A DNA stretch of 64,000 nucleotides from Nocardioides malaquae. GTDB lineage: Bacteria; Actinomycetota; Actinomycetes; Propionibacteriales; Nocardioidaceae. The stretch lies in the NCBI RefSeq assembly GCF_015070385.1, contig NZ_JADCSA010000006.1:62001-126000 (forward strand), given 5' to 3'. Of this stretch, positions 1 through 9,211 are shown piece after piece. The notes beneath the pieces were generated by a model. The model saw only the letters and a program-made list of their open reading frames with translations, searched no databases and was not told the origin of the DNA. Within the stretch, counting starts at the first letter, position 1. Every line of letters starts with the position of its first letter. The position numbers and the translations under genes are program-made.

Positions 1-1347
1 TCAGGGATCATCTACTGCTTGACCGTGGCCGCCACCCAAGAGGTCTCCGCCTACCTGCGCCAACGCGGTCACGAGGTGGCCGCCTACTCCGGCCAGACCG
101 AGGCCGAGGAGCGCCACCGGCTCGAGGCCGACCTGGTCGCCGGCCGGGTCAAGGCACTCGTCGCCACCAGTGCGCTGGGCATGGGATTCGACGCCACCCT
201 CGGCTTCGTCGTCAACCTCGGTGCCCCCAGCTCCCCGGTCGCCTACTACCAGCAGGTGGGGCGCGCCGGCCGCGGCACCGACGACGCCGTCGTCACGCTG
301 CTGCCGCAGCCCGAGGACCGGGACATCTGGGCCTACTTCGCCTCGCTCGCCTTCCCGCGCGAGGAGCAGGTGCGCCAGACCCTCGAGGTGCTCGCCGCTC
401 AGGGCACCATGAGCACCGCCGGGTTGGAGACCTACGTCGACCTCAGCCGCAACCGACTCGAGACGATGCTCAAGGTGCTCGATGTCGACGGGGCCGTACG
501 CCGCGTGCGCGGTGGCTGGGAAGCGACGGGGCAACCGTGGACGTACGACGCCGAACGGTATGCCCGTGTCACCGAGGCCCGCGAACGCGAGCAGGCAGCG
601 ATGCGGGCCTACCTGGACACCGACCTCTGCCGGATGCGTTATCTGCGGGAGCAGCTCGACGACCCCGAGGCGGTCGACTGCGGGCGCTGCGACAACTGCG
701 GTGGTCTCACGCTTGACGCCGCCATCTCAGAGGACGCCATCGAGGCGGCGCAGCAGCAACTGAGCCGACCCGGTGTGCCGGTCGAACCCCGCAAGATGTG
801 GCCCACCGCGCTGGCCAACCTCGGCATCGAGCTGAAGGGCAAGATCTCCGGTCAGGCAGAGACCGGCCGAGCCGTCGCCCGGCTCACCGACCTCGGCCAC
901 GGCCAGCAGCTCCGCGAGTTGCTGCGCGACGACACCCCTGACGGTCCGGTGCCCGTGCCGTTGGTGCAGGCGGTCATCCAGGTGCTGGGCGACTGGCGAC
1001 CGAGCGTCGACGCCATCGTGGTGGTGGAGTCGACCCGCCGGGGTGCCCTGACCCACGACCTGGCCGAGGGCCTGTCGCGCTACCTGAAGGTGCCGGTGGT
1101 CGGCAGCTTCGCGATCGTCGACGCTGACGTGCCGCCGGGCGCCGGCGCCACCAACTCCGCCCAACGGGTCGCTGCGGTGCGCCGCCGCTCCCGCATCCTC
1201 GTCGACGACGACTCCGTGCAGGACCGCCGCGTGCTCCTGGTCGACGACCAGGTCAACACCGGCTGGAGCCTCACCCTGGCCGCCCAGCAGCTGCGCGACG
1301 CCGGGGCGTCGGCCGTCATGCCGCTGGTGCTGGCGGTCCAGGCCTGA
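1..1347 (+). CDS. RecQ-family ATP-dependent DNA helicase with C-terminal phosphoribosyltransferase-like domain (5' end outside window)
   Basis: This is the 3' part of a RecQ-type 3'-5' DNA helicase; the frame is open at base 1, so the Walker A and DEAH motifs lie upstream. The visible protein starts in the second RecA lobe with SGIIYCL, followed by GMGFD and the arginine-finger motif QQVGRAGRG near visible residue 85. A RecQ zinc-binding set follows (Cys at about 210, 227, 230 and 233, CGRCDNC). The last 120 residues resemble a type I phosphoribosyltransferase, with a PRPP-loop-like VLLVDDQVNTGWS. RecQ-PRTase fusions are recurrent in Actinobacteria. Likely role is DNA repair or recombination; the purpose of the PRTase part is unknown. 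It ends 16 bp before a convergent gene. Confidence 0.9.
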   Translation, partial: SGIIYCLTVAATQEVSAYLRQRGHEVAAYSGQTEAEERHRLEADLVAGRVKALVATSALGMGFDATLGFVVNLGAPSSPVAYYQQVGRAGRGTDDAVVTLLPQPEDRDIWAYFASLAFPREEQVRQTLEVLAAQGTMSTAGLETYVDLSRNRLETMLKVLDVDGAVRRVRGGWEATGQPWTYDAERYARVTEAREREQAAMRAYLDTDLCRMRYLREQLDDPEAVDCGRCDNCGGLTLDAAISEDAIEAAQQQLSRPGVPVEPRKMWPTALANLGIELKGKISGQAETGRAVARLTDLGHGQQLRELLRDDTPDGPVPVPLVQAVIQVLGDWRPSVDAIVVVESTRRGALTHDLAEGLSRYLKVPVVGSFAIVDADVPPGAGATNSAQRVAAVRRRSRILVDDDSVQDRRVLLVDDQVNTGWSLTLAAQQLRDAGASAVMPLVLAVQA

Positions 1348-1363
1348 CCCGGGCTGTCGGTGC

Positions 1364-1912
1364 TCAGCGGGGCAGTGACGTGCGACCGAGCAGCTCGTCG
1401 AGGGCCGCGTGCTGCTCGGGCGCGACGAGCTCCGGGTGGGCCGCCACCCATGGTGCGAGGTGCTCGAGCAGCGGGGTGAGCGTACGGACCAGGACGGTGG
1501 AGACCCGGACCTGTCGAGGGTGCGGGCCGGTGGTCACCCGGACCACAACGACGTCGTCGCGGGTGAGGCGGAAAGGTCGCCGGAAGAGCTCCTTGCCGAC
1601 GACCACCTGGTCCATCTCGTCGAACCGGACCGTGCGGCGCGCTCGTCCCCGCCACGTCCACGTGAGGGCGATGTCGTCGACGTGGACCCGGTAGGTCGCC
1701 AAGAGTCCGGCCAGGAGCAACGGCAGCACCACGAGGACCAGCAGCATCGCCGCCGACCCTGCGCGGCCGAGGTCGCTGGCGCCGCCCCACCACGCGGCGC
1801 GGAGGTCGGCGAGGATCGGGACCCCGCAGACCAGAGCCAGCAGCAGCGGTGCCACGACGGGACCGCGGCGCGTCGGCAGCGCTGGCCCCAGGTCCTGGCC
1901 GCGAGCCTTCAC
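1364..1912 (-). CDS. Membrane protein with PH-like cytosolic domain, unknown function
   Basis: 182 residues. Two hydrophobic segments (about 20-38 and 52-70) are followed by a soluble basic/acidic region starting YRVHVDDIALTWTWRGRARRT, which looks like a bacterial PH-type fold (alternating beta strands, WRG...F.. patterns). That fold call is inference from pattern only. The start codon overlaps the stop of the upstream small membrane gene by 4 bp (ATGA arrangement), so the two are almost certainly co-translated. It converges on the RecQ gene. No catalytic motif is visible. Confidence 0.7.
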   Translation of the reverse strand: MKARGQDLGPALPTRRGPVVAPLLLALVCGVPILADLRAAWWGGASDLGRAGSAAMLLVLVVLPLLLAGLLATYRVHVDDIALTWTWRGRARRTVRFDEMDQVVVGKELFRRPFRLTRDDVVVVRVTTGPHPRQVRVSTVLVRTLTPLLEHLAPWVAAHPELVAPEQHAALDELLGRTSLPR

Positions 1913-2154
1913 CTCTCCGGTCGAGCCGCCGCCACGCCCAGTGCCACGAGCCCAGGGAGGGCGGCGAGGGTGCCCAGCCAGAGCAGCAGGTTGACGATGG
2001 TCGCGGCGAGGAAGTAGGGCGTGCCGCCGGCGAAGAAGCTCTGGTCCATCACCAGGTGCAGGACGACCTGGAGCACGATGTGGGCGGCGAGGAGCGCCCC
2101 ACCGATAGTCAGGGACTGCTTCACGAACGCGGAGTCAAAGTTCATGGCGGTCAA
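1909..2154 (-). CDS. Small two-TM membrane protein
   Basis: 81 residues with two clear hydrophobic stretches (about 15-35 and 48-72). An in-frame ATG three codons downstream (2145, MNF) is an alternative start. The stop overlaps the start of the following PH-like membrane gene, so the two form a coupled pair. Family not recognised. It is divergent from the helical protein gene starting at 2300, with about 145 bp between. Confidence 0.6.
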   Translation of the reverse strand: MTAMNFDSAFVKQSLTIGGALLAAHIVLQVVLHLVMDQSFFAGGTPYFLAATIVNLLLWLGTLAALPGLVALGVAAARPER

Positions 2155-2299
2155 CGTAGAGCATCGGGCGCAGCTCGTGGTGGCGGTCGGACGGCGAGGT
2201 CGGTGTTGAGTCGTTGCTGCCGGCGAATTCGTGAGCGGGCACCGGTGGTTGTGGAGGATGATGGAGGTCCGCCGTCAGGAGCGCAATGAAAGGCTCATC

Positions 2300-3562
2300 A
2301 TGGTTGAAGTCTCCCGGGAGATCACCGTCATCAATGACGGTAACGGCATCGCTCTGCTCGGTGACCCGGCGGCGATCGAGCGTTACCTGGCTGACGAGGG
2401 CCTCCCATCGCGGGACCTGGGGATGGCGCGCTTGACTTCGCTGCTGGGTGCCAGCAGTGCAGGCACCCAGGCAGCCGCCCAAGCTGCCCAGACCTCAGGC
2501 CGCTGGGTCCAGCTGACCGAGAAGTCCGCCCACGCGCTCAAGCAAGGGACGGCGATGAAGGGTTCCACCCCGGACGCGAGCCGGGCGATCTTGGTCAACC
2601 CCGACACCAAGAAGACCCAGATGATCTTGGAGTTCGCCAAGACACCGGGGGCGGCACTGACCAACCCAGCACTGCTCACCGGCGCAGCCGGACTGATGGC
2701 GCAGTTGGCCATGCAGCAAACGATGGACCAAATCACTGACTACCTGGAGACGATCGACGCAAAGCTCGACGACGTATTGCGCAACCAGAAGGATGCCCTC
2801 GTGGCCAACCTCAGTGGGGTCGGCTTCGCGATCGACGAGGCCATCACTGTCCGGGAGGCGGTTGGCAGGGTGTCGGAGGTGACGTGGTCGAAGATCCAAG
2901 GTTCGCAACCCACGATCTTCGGCACCCAGACCTATGCACTGCGCAAGATCGACGACCTAGCCACCAAGCTCGAGGGTGAGCAGAGGATGGGCAAACTCGT
3001 CGACGTCACCGGCGAGCTGCAAGCTGGCGTCCAAGAGTGGCTCGCACTGTTGGCGCGGTGCTTCCAGCTACAGGACGCACTGGGCATCCTGGAGCTCGAT
3101 CGGGTCCTCGACGCCACCCCTGAGGAGCTCGACCTGCATCGGGTGGGGCTGCGAAAGGCTCGGCAGAACCGCATCGAACTCATCGCGGACACCACTGAGT
3201 TCCTGCTGTCCCGGGTCGCGGCGGCCGTGGCGACCGCCAACGACAAGGTGTTGACCAACCCCTTTGAGTCGCCCAAGGTGGTCCAGGCGTCCCGCTCCGT
3301 CTCCGATTCGATTGTGGAGTTCCGGGACCGATTGGCCATTGAGAAAGCCCAAGGCCAACTCGAGAGCAGGCGCTGGCGCGAAGCCGCCGGAGACGCGCGC
3401 GACAAGATCGTCCAGACGAGCTCCCGGGGTGTGCAGGGCGTACGACAGCTCGGCAGCGGGGCCACGGTTCGGGCACGCTCGGGAGTGGACAAGGTCGGCG
3501 GACGCGTCGCCGAGGGAATCGAACGGGCCAAGAAGTTGCGAGGGGAGGCCCCCGACGGGTGA
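2300..3562 (+). CDS. Predicted helical protein of unknown function
   Basis: 420 residues from the ATG at 2300, chosen because AAAGG lies 6 nt upstream and the protein then begins MVEVSREITVINDGNG. An in-frame start at 2231 would add 23 residues without a ribosome site. An N-terminal beta-rich stretch is followed by a mildly hydrophobic Ala/Gly segment near 120-145 and long amphipathic helices (DQITDYLETIDAKLDDVL and onward), suggesting a coiled-coil or membrane-associated protein. The basic C-terminus is rich in Arg/Lys. No enzyme motif seen. It stands alone between divergent and co-directional neighbours. I do not recognise the family. Confidence 0.65.
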   Translation: MVEVSREITVINDGNGIALLGDPAAIERYLADEGLPSRDLGMARLTSLLGASSAGTQAAAQAAQTSGRWVQLTEKSAHALKQGTAMKGSTPDASRAILVNPDTKKTQMILEFAKTPGAALTNPALLTGAAGLMAQLAMQQTMDQITDYLETIDAKLDDVLRNQKDALVANLSGVGFAIDEAITVREAVGRVSEVTWSKIQGSQPTIFGTQTYALRKIDDLATKLEGEQRMGKLVDVTGELQAGVQEWLALLARCFQLQDALGILELDRVLDATPEELDLHRVGLRKARQNRIELIADTTEFLLSRVAAAVATANDKVLTNPFESPKVVQASRSVSDSIVEFRDRLAIEKAQGQLESRRWREAAGDARDKIVQTSSRGVQGVRQLGSGATVRARSGVDKVGGRVAEGIERAKKLRGEAPDG

Positions 3563-3627
3563 CCTGCGGATGAGTTGCGACGACGAGCGGGGCCGCCGCC
3601 CGTGGACGGGGTCGATAGCCTCGCTCC

Positions 3628-4077
3628 ATGGACCTCACCGCCTCCGCCAGCATCCTCGTCGACGCGCCGGCGTCGGTGATCTTCGACATCCTCGCCGACC
3701 CACACCAGCACTCCCGGATCGACGGATCGGGCCAGGTGCAGGAGATCGTCGACTCGCCAGAGCGTCTGAGTGAGGGCGCGCGGTTCTCGGTGGCCATGCG
3801 ACGGGGTCTGCCCTACCGCGTGACCAACACCGTGGTGGAGTTCGCCGACGACCGGCTGATCGCCTGGAAGCACCGCGGCGCCCACGTGTGGCGCTACGAG
3901 CTGCAGCCGGAGGGTGACCGGGTGCGCGTCACCGAGACGTGGGACGGCACCGCCTACCCCGCGGTCGTACGCCCCTTCTTCCGCCTCCTGGTGCTGAAGG
4001 ACACGCGCCGTGCCCTCGAGGAGACCTTGGTCAACCTCCGGGCCGTCGCCGAGTCCGACGCCGTGCTTCGCGACTGA
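3628..4077 (+). CDS. SRPBCC/START-like domain protein (polyketide cyclase/dehydrase type)
   Basis: 149 residues, one SRPBCC domain. The N-terminal strand ASILVDAPASVIFDILADP is the family hallmark, then a beta-grip core and a long C-terminal helix (RALEETLVNLRAVAE). These helix-grip proteins bind small hydrophobic ligands; the substrate cannot be told from sequence. The ATG at 3628 is the natural start because it places the first beta strand right at the N-terminus. It is convergent with the MFS exporter gene, 15 bp away. Confidence 0.8.
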   Translation: MDLTASASILVDAPASVIFDILADPHQHSRIDGSGQVQEIVDSPERLSEGARFSVAMRRGLPYRVTNTVVEFADDRLIAWKHRGAHVWRYELQPEGDRVRVTETWDGTAYPAVVRPFFRLLVLKDTRRALEETLVNLRAVAESDAVLRD

Positions 4078-4092
4078 CCCACCCAAACGGGC

Positions 4093-5685
4093 TCAGTGGA
4101 GGACGATCGGCTCCGCCGACGCGTGGACCTTCCGGCGCGGCAGGAAGAACGCCGGCACGAGGCAGAGCGCGACCAGCACGGTCGCGACGGTGAAGACCGA
4201 GGCGAACGACGAAGCCATGTCGGGCAGCACCTTGGCCAGCAGGGCCTCGAGGCCGGCAGGGTCGAGACCGAACTCGGCCAGCACCCCGGCCTGCGCAGCC
4301 GGGTCGTCGCCGGCCTCCTCCAACGCGTCGGCCACCTGGATCGAGGTCTTGTCCTGCATCTGGCTGGTCAGCAGCGTCGCGAAGATCGCCGTGCCGATCG
4401 AGGCGGCCACCTGCTGCTGGATGTTGAGCAGCGTCGAACCGCGCGCGATCGAGTGGTTGTTCAGCGTCGCCAGCGCGGCGGTCATGATCGGCATCATCGC
4501 CCCGCCCATGCCCAGCCCCATGATGAAGAGGGCGCCGAGCATGTAGGCGTAGGACGTGGTGTCGTCGATCTGGGTGAAGAGACCCATCGCGAACGCGATG
4601 ACCGCCAGGGCCGTCATGACGATCTTGCCGGGGCCGATGCGGTCGGCCAGCAGTCCGGCCAGCGGCATGGTCAGCATCGCGCCGACGCCCTGCGGGGCCA
4701 GCAGCAGGCCGGCGGTGAGCGCCTCCTCACCGCGGACCCGCTGGAAGTAGAGCGGGAAGAGCAGGGAGGCCCCGAAGAAGGCGATCGCGAAGAACGACAT
4801 GGTGATGAGCGCGACCGTGAGGTTCTTGTTGCGCAGCAGGCGCAGGTCCATCAACGGGTGGATGTTGGCCTTGCGCAACGCCCACGGCACGAACGCGGCG
4901 ATCAGCACCGCACCGAGGGCCATGGTGGCGACGACCTCGGTGGTGAAGGCGGTGCCCTCCTCCTGACGCGCGCCCGGGATGGAGGAGATGCCGTAGAGGA
5001 AGAGCGCCAGGCCGGGCGACAGCAGCAGCATGCCGATGAAGTCGAAGGTCTCCGACGGCTCGACGTCGTCGGGCGCGAGGACCTTGGAGGCGTAGACCAG
5101 GCCGATGATGCCGATGGGCAGGTTGATCAGGAAGATCCAGTGCCACGAGGCGATGTCGATCAACCACCCGCCGAGGATGGGGCCGAAGATCGGGCCCAGC
5201 AGCATCGGGATGCCCATCACGGCCATCACGCGGCCGAGGCGCTCCGGCCCGGCGGCGCGGGTCAGGATCGTCATGCCCAGGGGCATCAGCATCCCGCCGC
5301 CGAGGCCCTGGACGACCCGGAAGATGATCAGCCAGGTCAGGTCGGGCGCGAGCGCGCAGAGCACCGAGCCGATGGTGAAGAGGGTGACGGCGACCAGGTA
5401 GAGCCGCTTGGTGCCGAACCGGTCGGCCGCCCACCCGGTCAGCGGGATGACGGTGGCCAGCGCCAGCGTGTAGGCCGTCATCGTCCACGCCACGTCGGCG
5501 GTGGTGGCGTTGAACTCCGTCTCGAAGGTCTTCAGCGCCACCGAGACGACGGTGACGTCGAGGATCGACATGATGCCGCCGAGCACGACGACACCGGCGA
5601 TCAGGAGGAGCTGACGGTCGAGCTTGTCGCTCTTCTCCGGCGTGGGCTCCGGCGCGGCTGCGGGTGGGGTTGCTGTCGTGGTCAC
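4093..5685 (-). CDS. MFS transporter, DHA2 family (EmrB/QacA-like drug efflux)
   Basis: 530 residues with about 14 hydrophobic segments, the DHA2 (14-TM) arrangement. Family signatures: motif C-like GIPMLLGPIFGPILGGWL, motif A-like GWAADRFGTKRLY, and SILDVTVVSVALKTF in TM1, where the conserved Asp of proton-coupled exporters lies. The cytosolic N-terminus is Pro/Ala rich. The GTG at 5685 starts the protein. It probably exports drugs or other amphiphiles by proton antiport; substrate unknown. A perfect 17-bp palindrome 18 bp upstream suggests repressor control by a TetR or MarR protein not encoded next to it. Confidence 0.9.
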   Translation of the reverse strand: MTTTATPPAAAPEPTPEKSDKLDRQLLLIAGVVVLGGIMSILDVTVVSVALKTFETEFNATTADVAWTMTAYTLALATVIPLTGWAADRFGTKRLYLVAVTLFTIGSVLCALAPDLTWLIIFRVVQGLGGGMLMPLGMTILTRAAGPERLGRVMAVMGIPMLLGPIFGPILGGWLIDIASWHWIFLINLPIGIIGLVYASKVLAPDDVEPSETFDFIGMLLLSPGLALFLYGISSIPGARQEEGTAFTTEVVATMALGAVLIAAFVPWALRKANIHPLMDLRLLRNKNLTVALITMSFFAIAFFGASLLFPLYFQRVRGEEALTAGLLLAPQGVGAMLTMPLAGLLADRIGPGKIVMTALAVIAFAMGLFTQIDDTTSYAYMLGALFIMGLGMGGAMMPIMTAALATLNNHSIARGSTLLNIQQQVAASIGTAIFATLLTSQMQDKTSIQVADALEEAGDDPAAQAGVLAEFGLDPAGLEALLAKVLPDMASSFASVFTVATVLVALCLVPAFFLPRRKVHASAEPIVLH

Positions 5686-5702
5686 CCGAGGACTCTAGAG
5701 GC

Positions 5703-5719
5703 GGTTGCCCCGGGCAACC
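5703..5719. promoter_or_regulatory. Palindromic operator candidate upstream of the MFS exporter
   Basis: GGTTGCCC-C-GGGCAACC, a perfect 8-1-8 inverted repeat 18 bp upstream of the exporter start codon. Its size and position fit a TetR- or MarR-type repressor site. The regulator is not identifiable in this window. Confidence 0.5.
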
Positions 5720-5843
5720 ACTTCATTGCCGCGGTGGGGTGCGTCACAACCAAGTGGTCCCGAACGGCCGGACGTACGCAGGCCCGTCACCCCACGGATG
5801 CATCAGCACCGACGCCCCCGCACCGAGCCCCCACGCCGACGTC

Positions 5844-6332
5844 TCAGGCCAGCTGCGCCTCGATGGCCGCGACCACGTGGGGAGCGTCGGGTGAGGTGGC
5901 CGGCGCGAAGCGGGCGACGGGGCGGCCGTCGGCGTCGACCAGGAACTTCTCGAAGTTCCACTGCACGTCGCCGTCCTTGCCCTCCTCGTCGGCCAGCCGG
6001 GTGAGCTCGGTGTAGATCGGGTGACGACCCTCGCCGTTGACCTCGATCTTCTCGCTCATCGGGAAGGTGACGCCGTACGTCGCGGAGCAGAACTCCGCGA
6101 TCTCGTCGGCGCTGCCCGGCTCCTGGCCCATGAACTGGTTGCACGGCAGGCCGACGACGGTGAAGCCGCGGTCGGCGTACGTCTTCTGCAACTCTTCGAG
6201 CTTGGAGTACTGCGGCGTGAGGCCGCACTTGCTGGCCACGTTGACCAGCAGTGCCGGCTTGCCGCCGGTCAGGTCGCGGAGCGTGCCGGAGGTGCCGTCG
6301 AGGCGGGCGATGGGGGCGTCGAGGAGCGTCAT
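5844..6332 (-). CDS. Glutathione peroxidase family thiol peroxidase
   Basis: 162 residues from the ATG at 6332 (MTLLDAP); a longer in-frame extension has no support. The Cys-type GPx signature NVASKCGLTPQY holds the peroxidatic Cys. The Gln of CNQF and the Trp of WNFEKFLV complete the catalytic tetrad. Actinobacterial GPx proteins usually take electrons from thioredoxin rather than glutathione, so it likely reduces organic or hydrogen peroxides in the cytosol using thioredoxin. It is monocistronic, divergent from the SNF2 helicase gene. Confidence 0.92.
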   Translation of the reverse strand: MTLLDAPIARLDGTSGTLRDLTGGKPALLVNVASKCGLTPQYSKLEELQKTYADRGFTVVGLPCNQFMGQEPGSADEIAEFCSATYGVTFPMSEKIEVNGEGRHPIYTELTRLADEEGKDGDVQWNFEKFLVDADGRPVARFAPATSPDAPHVVAAIEAQLA

Positions 6333-6490
6333 GGCCCCGAGGGTAGGCCCTCTGGTCGCCACCACGTCGGACGCTCGGGCGGATGCGGGCGGTGTGGAGC
6401 CGATGAAGCCCGAGTCTCCGACGTGGTGGCGACGTGGGCCGAGTCGCCACGTCCGGGCGAACTGTGGGCGCCGACGGCTACCGTCGACGC

Positions 6491-9211
6491 GTGAGTCTCG
6501 TCCCCACCTCCGGCCCGGCCACCCTCCGATCGGCCGAGCCGCCGCGCGAGGGCGTGATCGAGTTCACCGGTGAGGGCCGCCGCAGCGTGGAGCTGCCCAT
6601 CACCGCGGCGCTGCCGGTGCTCTCGCGTGCCCACCGCTCCGGCCACGACCTGCACCCGACGGTGGTGCTGCTGGCAGGGGCGGCGCACCTGGCGCTCAAG
6701 GTGGTGGCCGAGGGGCGGTTCGGACCGCACGCCGACCAGCCGTGGTGGGTGCCGGTGCTGTCCGCGGCCGACGACGACCAGATGGCGCAGATCGCCGCGG
6801 CCCGCGCCGCCGACGGGCTCGACCCGGCCGCCGCCGAGGGAGTGGTGCGCCGGATGGTCGACGCCGTCGTCGACGCCAGCCCGCGCAAGGCGCCGAGCCA
6901 GGTCACCCGGGTCACCGAGCCCGGCCGGGTCCGGCGCCAGCCGGCCGACTTCGCCCGCGACCTGGACTCCCGGCTCAAGCGGGTGCGCCGCAGCCACGGC
7001 ATCGACGACCGACCTCAGGCCGTCACCCTCTCGCTGCGGGTCGAGGCGGCCGACGAGCAGCTGTACGCCGGTGAGCTGCGGCTGGTGCCGCAGGTGCACG
7101 CCGACGGCAACCCGCTGCACCTGGCCGACGCGAGCGCCCTCTGGTTCGAGTCGGGCCCTGAGGCCTCCCACGGATTCGGCGACCGAGCGCGCACCCACGC
7201 CAGCACGGCGCTGCGTCGGGCGGCCGACGCCTGGTCGCCCCTGGAGCGGCTGGTCGAGCAGCGGGTGCCCGACGAGCTGGTGCTCGACTCCGACGAGATC
7301 GTCGACCTGCTCGACCACGGCCTCGACGCCCTCGGGGAGGTCGGGGTCGACGTGCTGTGGCCGCGTTCGATCGGCCGCGAGCTGAGCAGCCGGGCGGTGG
7401 TGGAGGCCCGCGGCGGCGCCCTGTCGCAGGACGCGCCGCTCCAGTCCTCCACCCTCTCGGCGGAGAACCTCTTCGCCTTCCGTTGGCAGGTCTCGTTGCG
7501 GGGCGAGGACCTCACCGAGGAGGAGATGGAGCAGCTCGCGACCGCCGCGAGCCCGGTCATCAAGCTGCGGGACAACTGGGTGGTCGTCGACGCCGCCACC
7601 GCGCAGCGGGCCCGCAAGCGACTGATCCGCACCGCCCGCCCGGCCGAGGCGGTCGCGGCGGCGCTGACGGGGGTCCTGCCGATCGAGAAGGAGCGGGTCG
7701 TCGAGGTGCACCCCGGCGCCTCTATCGAGCGGCTCCGGGCGAGCGTCAGGCAGGCGGCGAGCGGCCCGCCGGTCGACGTGCCGGTCGCCCTGGCGGCGAC
7801 GCTGCGCGACTACCAGCGCCAGGGGCTGACCTGGCTGTCGCGGCTGACCGGTCTGGGCCTGGGGGCGGTGCTCGCCGACGACATGGGGCTCGGCAAGACG
7901 ATCACCCTGATCGCCCTCCACCTGCACCGCCGCGAGGCCGGCCTCGACGGGCCGACGCTGGTGGTCTGCCCGGCCTCGCTGCTCGGCAACTGGCAGGCGG
8001 AGATCGAGCGGTTCGCCCCGGGCGTTCCCGTACGCCGCTTCCACGGCGGCCGCCGTTCGCTGAGCGGCCTGGGCGCGGGGAAGGACGCCGGGTTCGTCCT
8101 CACCACCTACGGGACGATGCGCAACGACGCCGAGAGCCTGACCGGTGTCGCGTGGGACCTCGTCGTCGCCGACGAGGCGCAGCACGTCAAGAACGCGGGC
8201 TCGGCGACGGCCCGGGCGCTGCGCACGATCGACTCGCGGGCCCGGGTGGCGCTGACCGGCACGCCGGTGGAGAACAACCTCACCGAGCTGTGGGCGATCC
8301 TCGACTGGGTGGTGCCAGGGTTGCTGGGGAGCCGGCTCGCCTTCCGGCGGGTGTGGGCGGCGCCGATCGAGGCGGGGGTCGACCCGAAGGTGACGCAGCG
8401 CTTCGCCGACCTGATCGAGCCGTTCGTGCTGCGGCGGCGCAAGTCCGACCCCGGCATCGCGCCGGAGCTGCCGCCGAAGACCGAGACCGATCACCTGCTG
8501 GGGCTGACCCGCGAGCAGGCGGTGCTCTACGAGTCGTTCGTCAAGGACCGGATGGAGCGGATCGAGCGCGCCGAGCCGGAGGAGCGCCGCGGCCTGGTGC
8601 TGGCGATGCTGACCGGGCTGAAGCAGATCTGCAACCACCCCGCGCAGTTCCTCAAGCAGGCCAACCCCAAGCTGACCGGCCGCTCGGAGAAGCTCGACCT
8701 GCTCGACGAGCTGATCGGCACGGTGCTGGCCGAGGAGGGCGCGGTGCTGGTCTTCACCCAGTACGTCGCGATGGGCAAGCTGATCGCCACCCACCTGCGG
8801 CGCGCGCACGTGCCGCACCAGTTCCTGCACGGATCGGTGCCGGTCGCCGAGCGGGAGGAGATGGTGCGCCGCTTTCAGTCCGACGACCCGGGCGAGCGGG
8901 TGCCGGTCTTCCTGTTGTCGCTCAAGGCCGGAGGCACCGGCCTCAATCTGACCCGGGCCGACCACGTCGTGCACGTCGACCGCTGGTGGAACCCGGCGGT
9001 CGAGGAGCAGGCCACCGACCGGGCCTACCGGATCGGCCAGACCAAGCCGGTCCAGGTGCACCGGATGGTCACCCAGGGCACCGTCGAGGAGCGGATTGCC
9101 GAGCTGCTGGAGCGCAAGCGCAGCCTGGCCGACGCGGTGCTCGCGCGCGGCGAGGCGGCGCTGACCGAGCTGGGTGACGACGAGCTGCGCGACCTGGTGG
9201 CGCTGCGGTGA
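6491..9211 (+). CDS. SNF2/Swi2-family DEAD/DEAH helicase-like ATPase
   Basis: 906 residues from the GTG at 6491 (VSLVPTSG); an upstream in-frame start at 6434 is less likely because it lies close to the divergent peroxidase promoter. The first 440 residues are the bacterial SNF2-associated region. The motor follows: Walker A DDMGLGKT near 465, DEAQH near 561, LTGTPVENNLTELW, and the second RecA lobe with LLSLKAGGTGLNLT, HVDRWWNPAVEEQATDRAYR and IGQ. This is a double-stranded DNA translocase likely acting in repair or transcription-linked remodelling. Its stop overlaps the GTG of a SWIM zinc-finger gene, a pairing seen repeatedly in bacteria. Confidence 0.92.
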   Translation: MSLVPTSGPATLRSAEPPREGVIEFTGEGRRSVELPITAALPVLSRAHRSGHDLHPTVVLLAGAAHLALKVVAEGRFGPHADQPWWVPVLSAADDDQMAQIAAARAADGLDPAAAEGVVRRMVDAVVDASPRKAPSQVTRVTEPGRVRRQPADFARDLDSRLKRVRRSHGIDDRPQAVTLSLRVEAADEQLYAGELRLVPQVHADGNPLHLADASALWFESGPEASHGFGDRARTHASTALRRAADAWSPLERLVEQRVPDELVLDSDEIVDLLDHGLDALGEVGVDVLWPRSIGRELSSRAVVEARGGALSQDAPLQSSTLSAENLFAFRWQVSLRGEDLTEEEMEQLATAASPVIKLRDNWVVVDAATAQRARKRLIRTARPAEAVAAALTGVLPIEKERVVEVHPGASIERLRASVRQAASGPPVDVPVALAATLRDYQRQGLTWLSRLTGLGLGAVLADDMGLGKTITLIALHLHRREAGLDGPTLVVCPASLLGNWQAEIERFAPGVPVRRFHGGRRSLSGLGAGKDAGFVLTTYGTMRNDAESLTGVAWDLVVADEAQHVKNAGSATARALRTIDSRARVALTGTPVENNLTELWAILDWVVPGLLGSRLAFRRVWAAPIEAGVDPKVTQRFADLIEPFVLRRRKSDPGIAPELPPKTETDHLLGLTREQAVLYESFVKDRMERIERAEPEERRGLVLAMLTGLKQICNHPAQFLKQANPKLTGRSEKLDLLDELIGTVLAEEGAVLVFTQYVAMGKLIATHLRRAHVPHQFLHGSVPVAEREEMVRRFQSDDPGERVPVFLLSLKAGGTGLNLTRADHVVHVDRWWNPAVEEQATDRAYRIGQTKPVQVHRMVTQGTVEERIAELLERKRSLADAVLARGEAALTELGDDELRDLVALR

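Noticed and set aside
4096-6015. 639-residue plus-strand open frame opposite the MFS exporter
   Set aside because: Arg/Gln/His-rich low-complexity product, fully antisense to a clear transporter gene; a GC-rich shadow.
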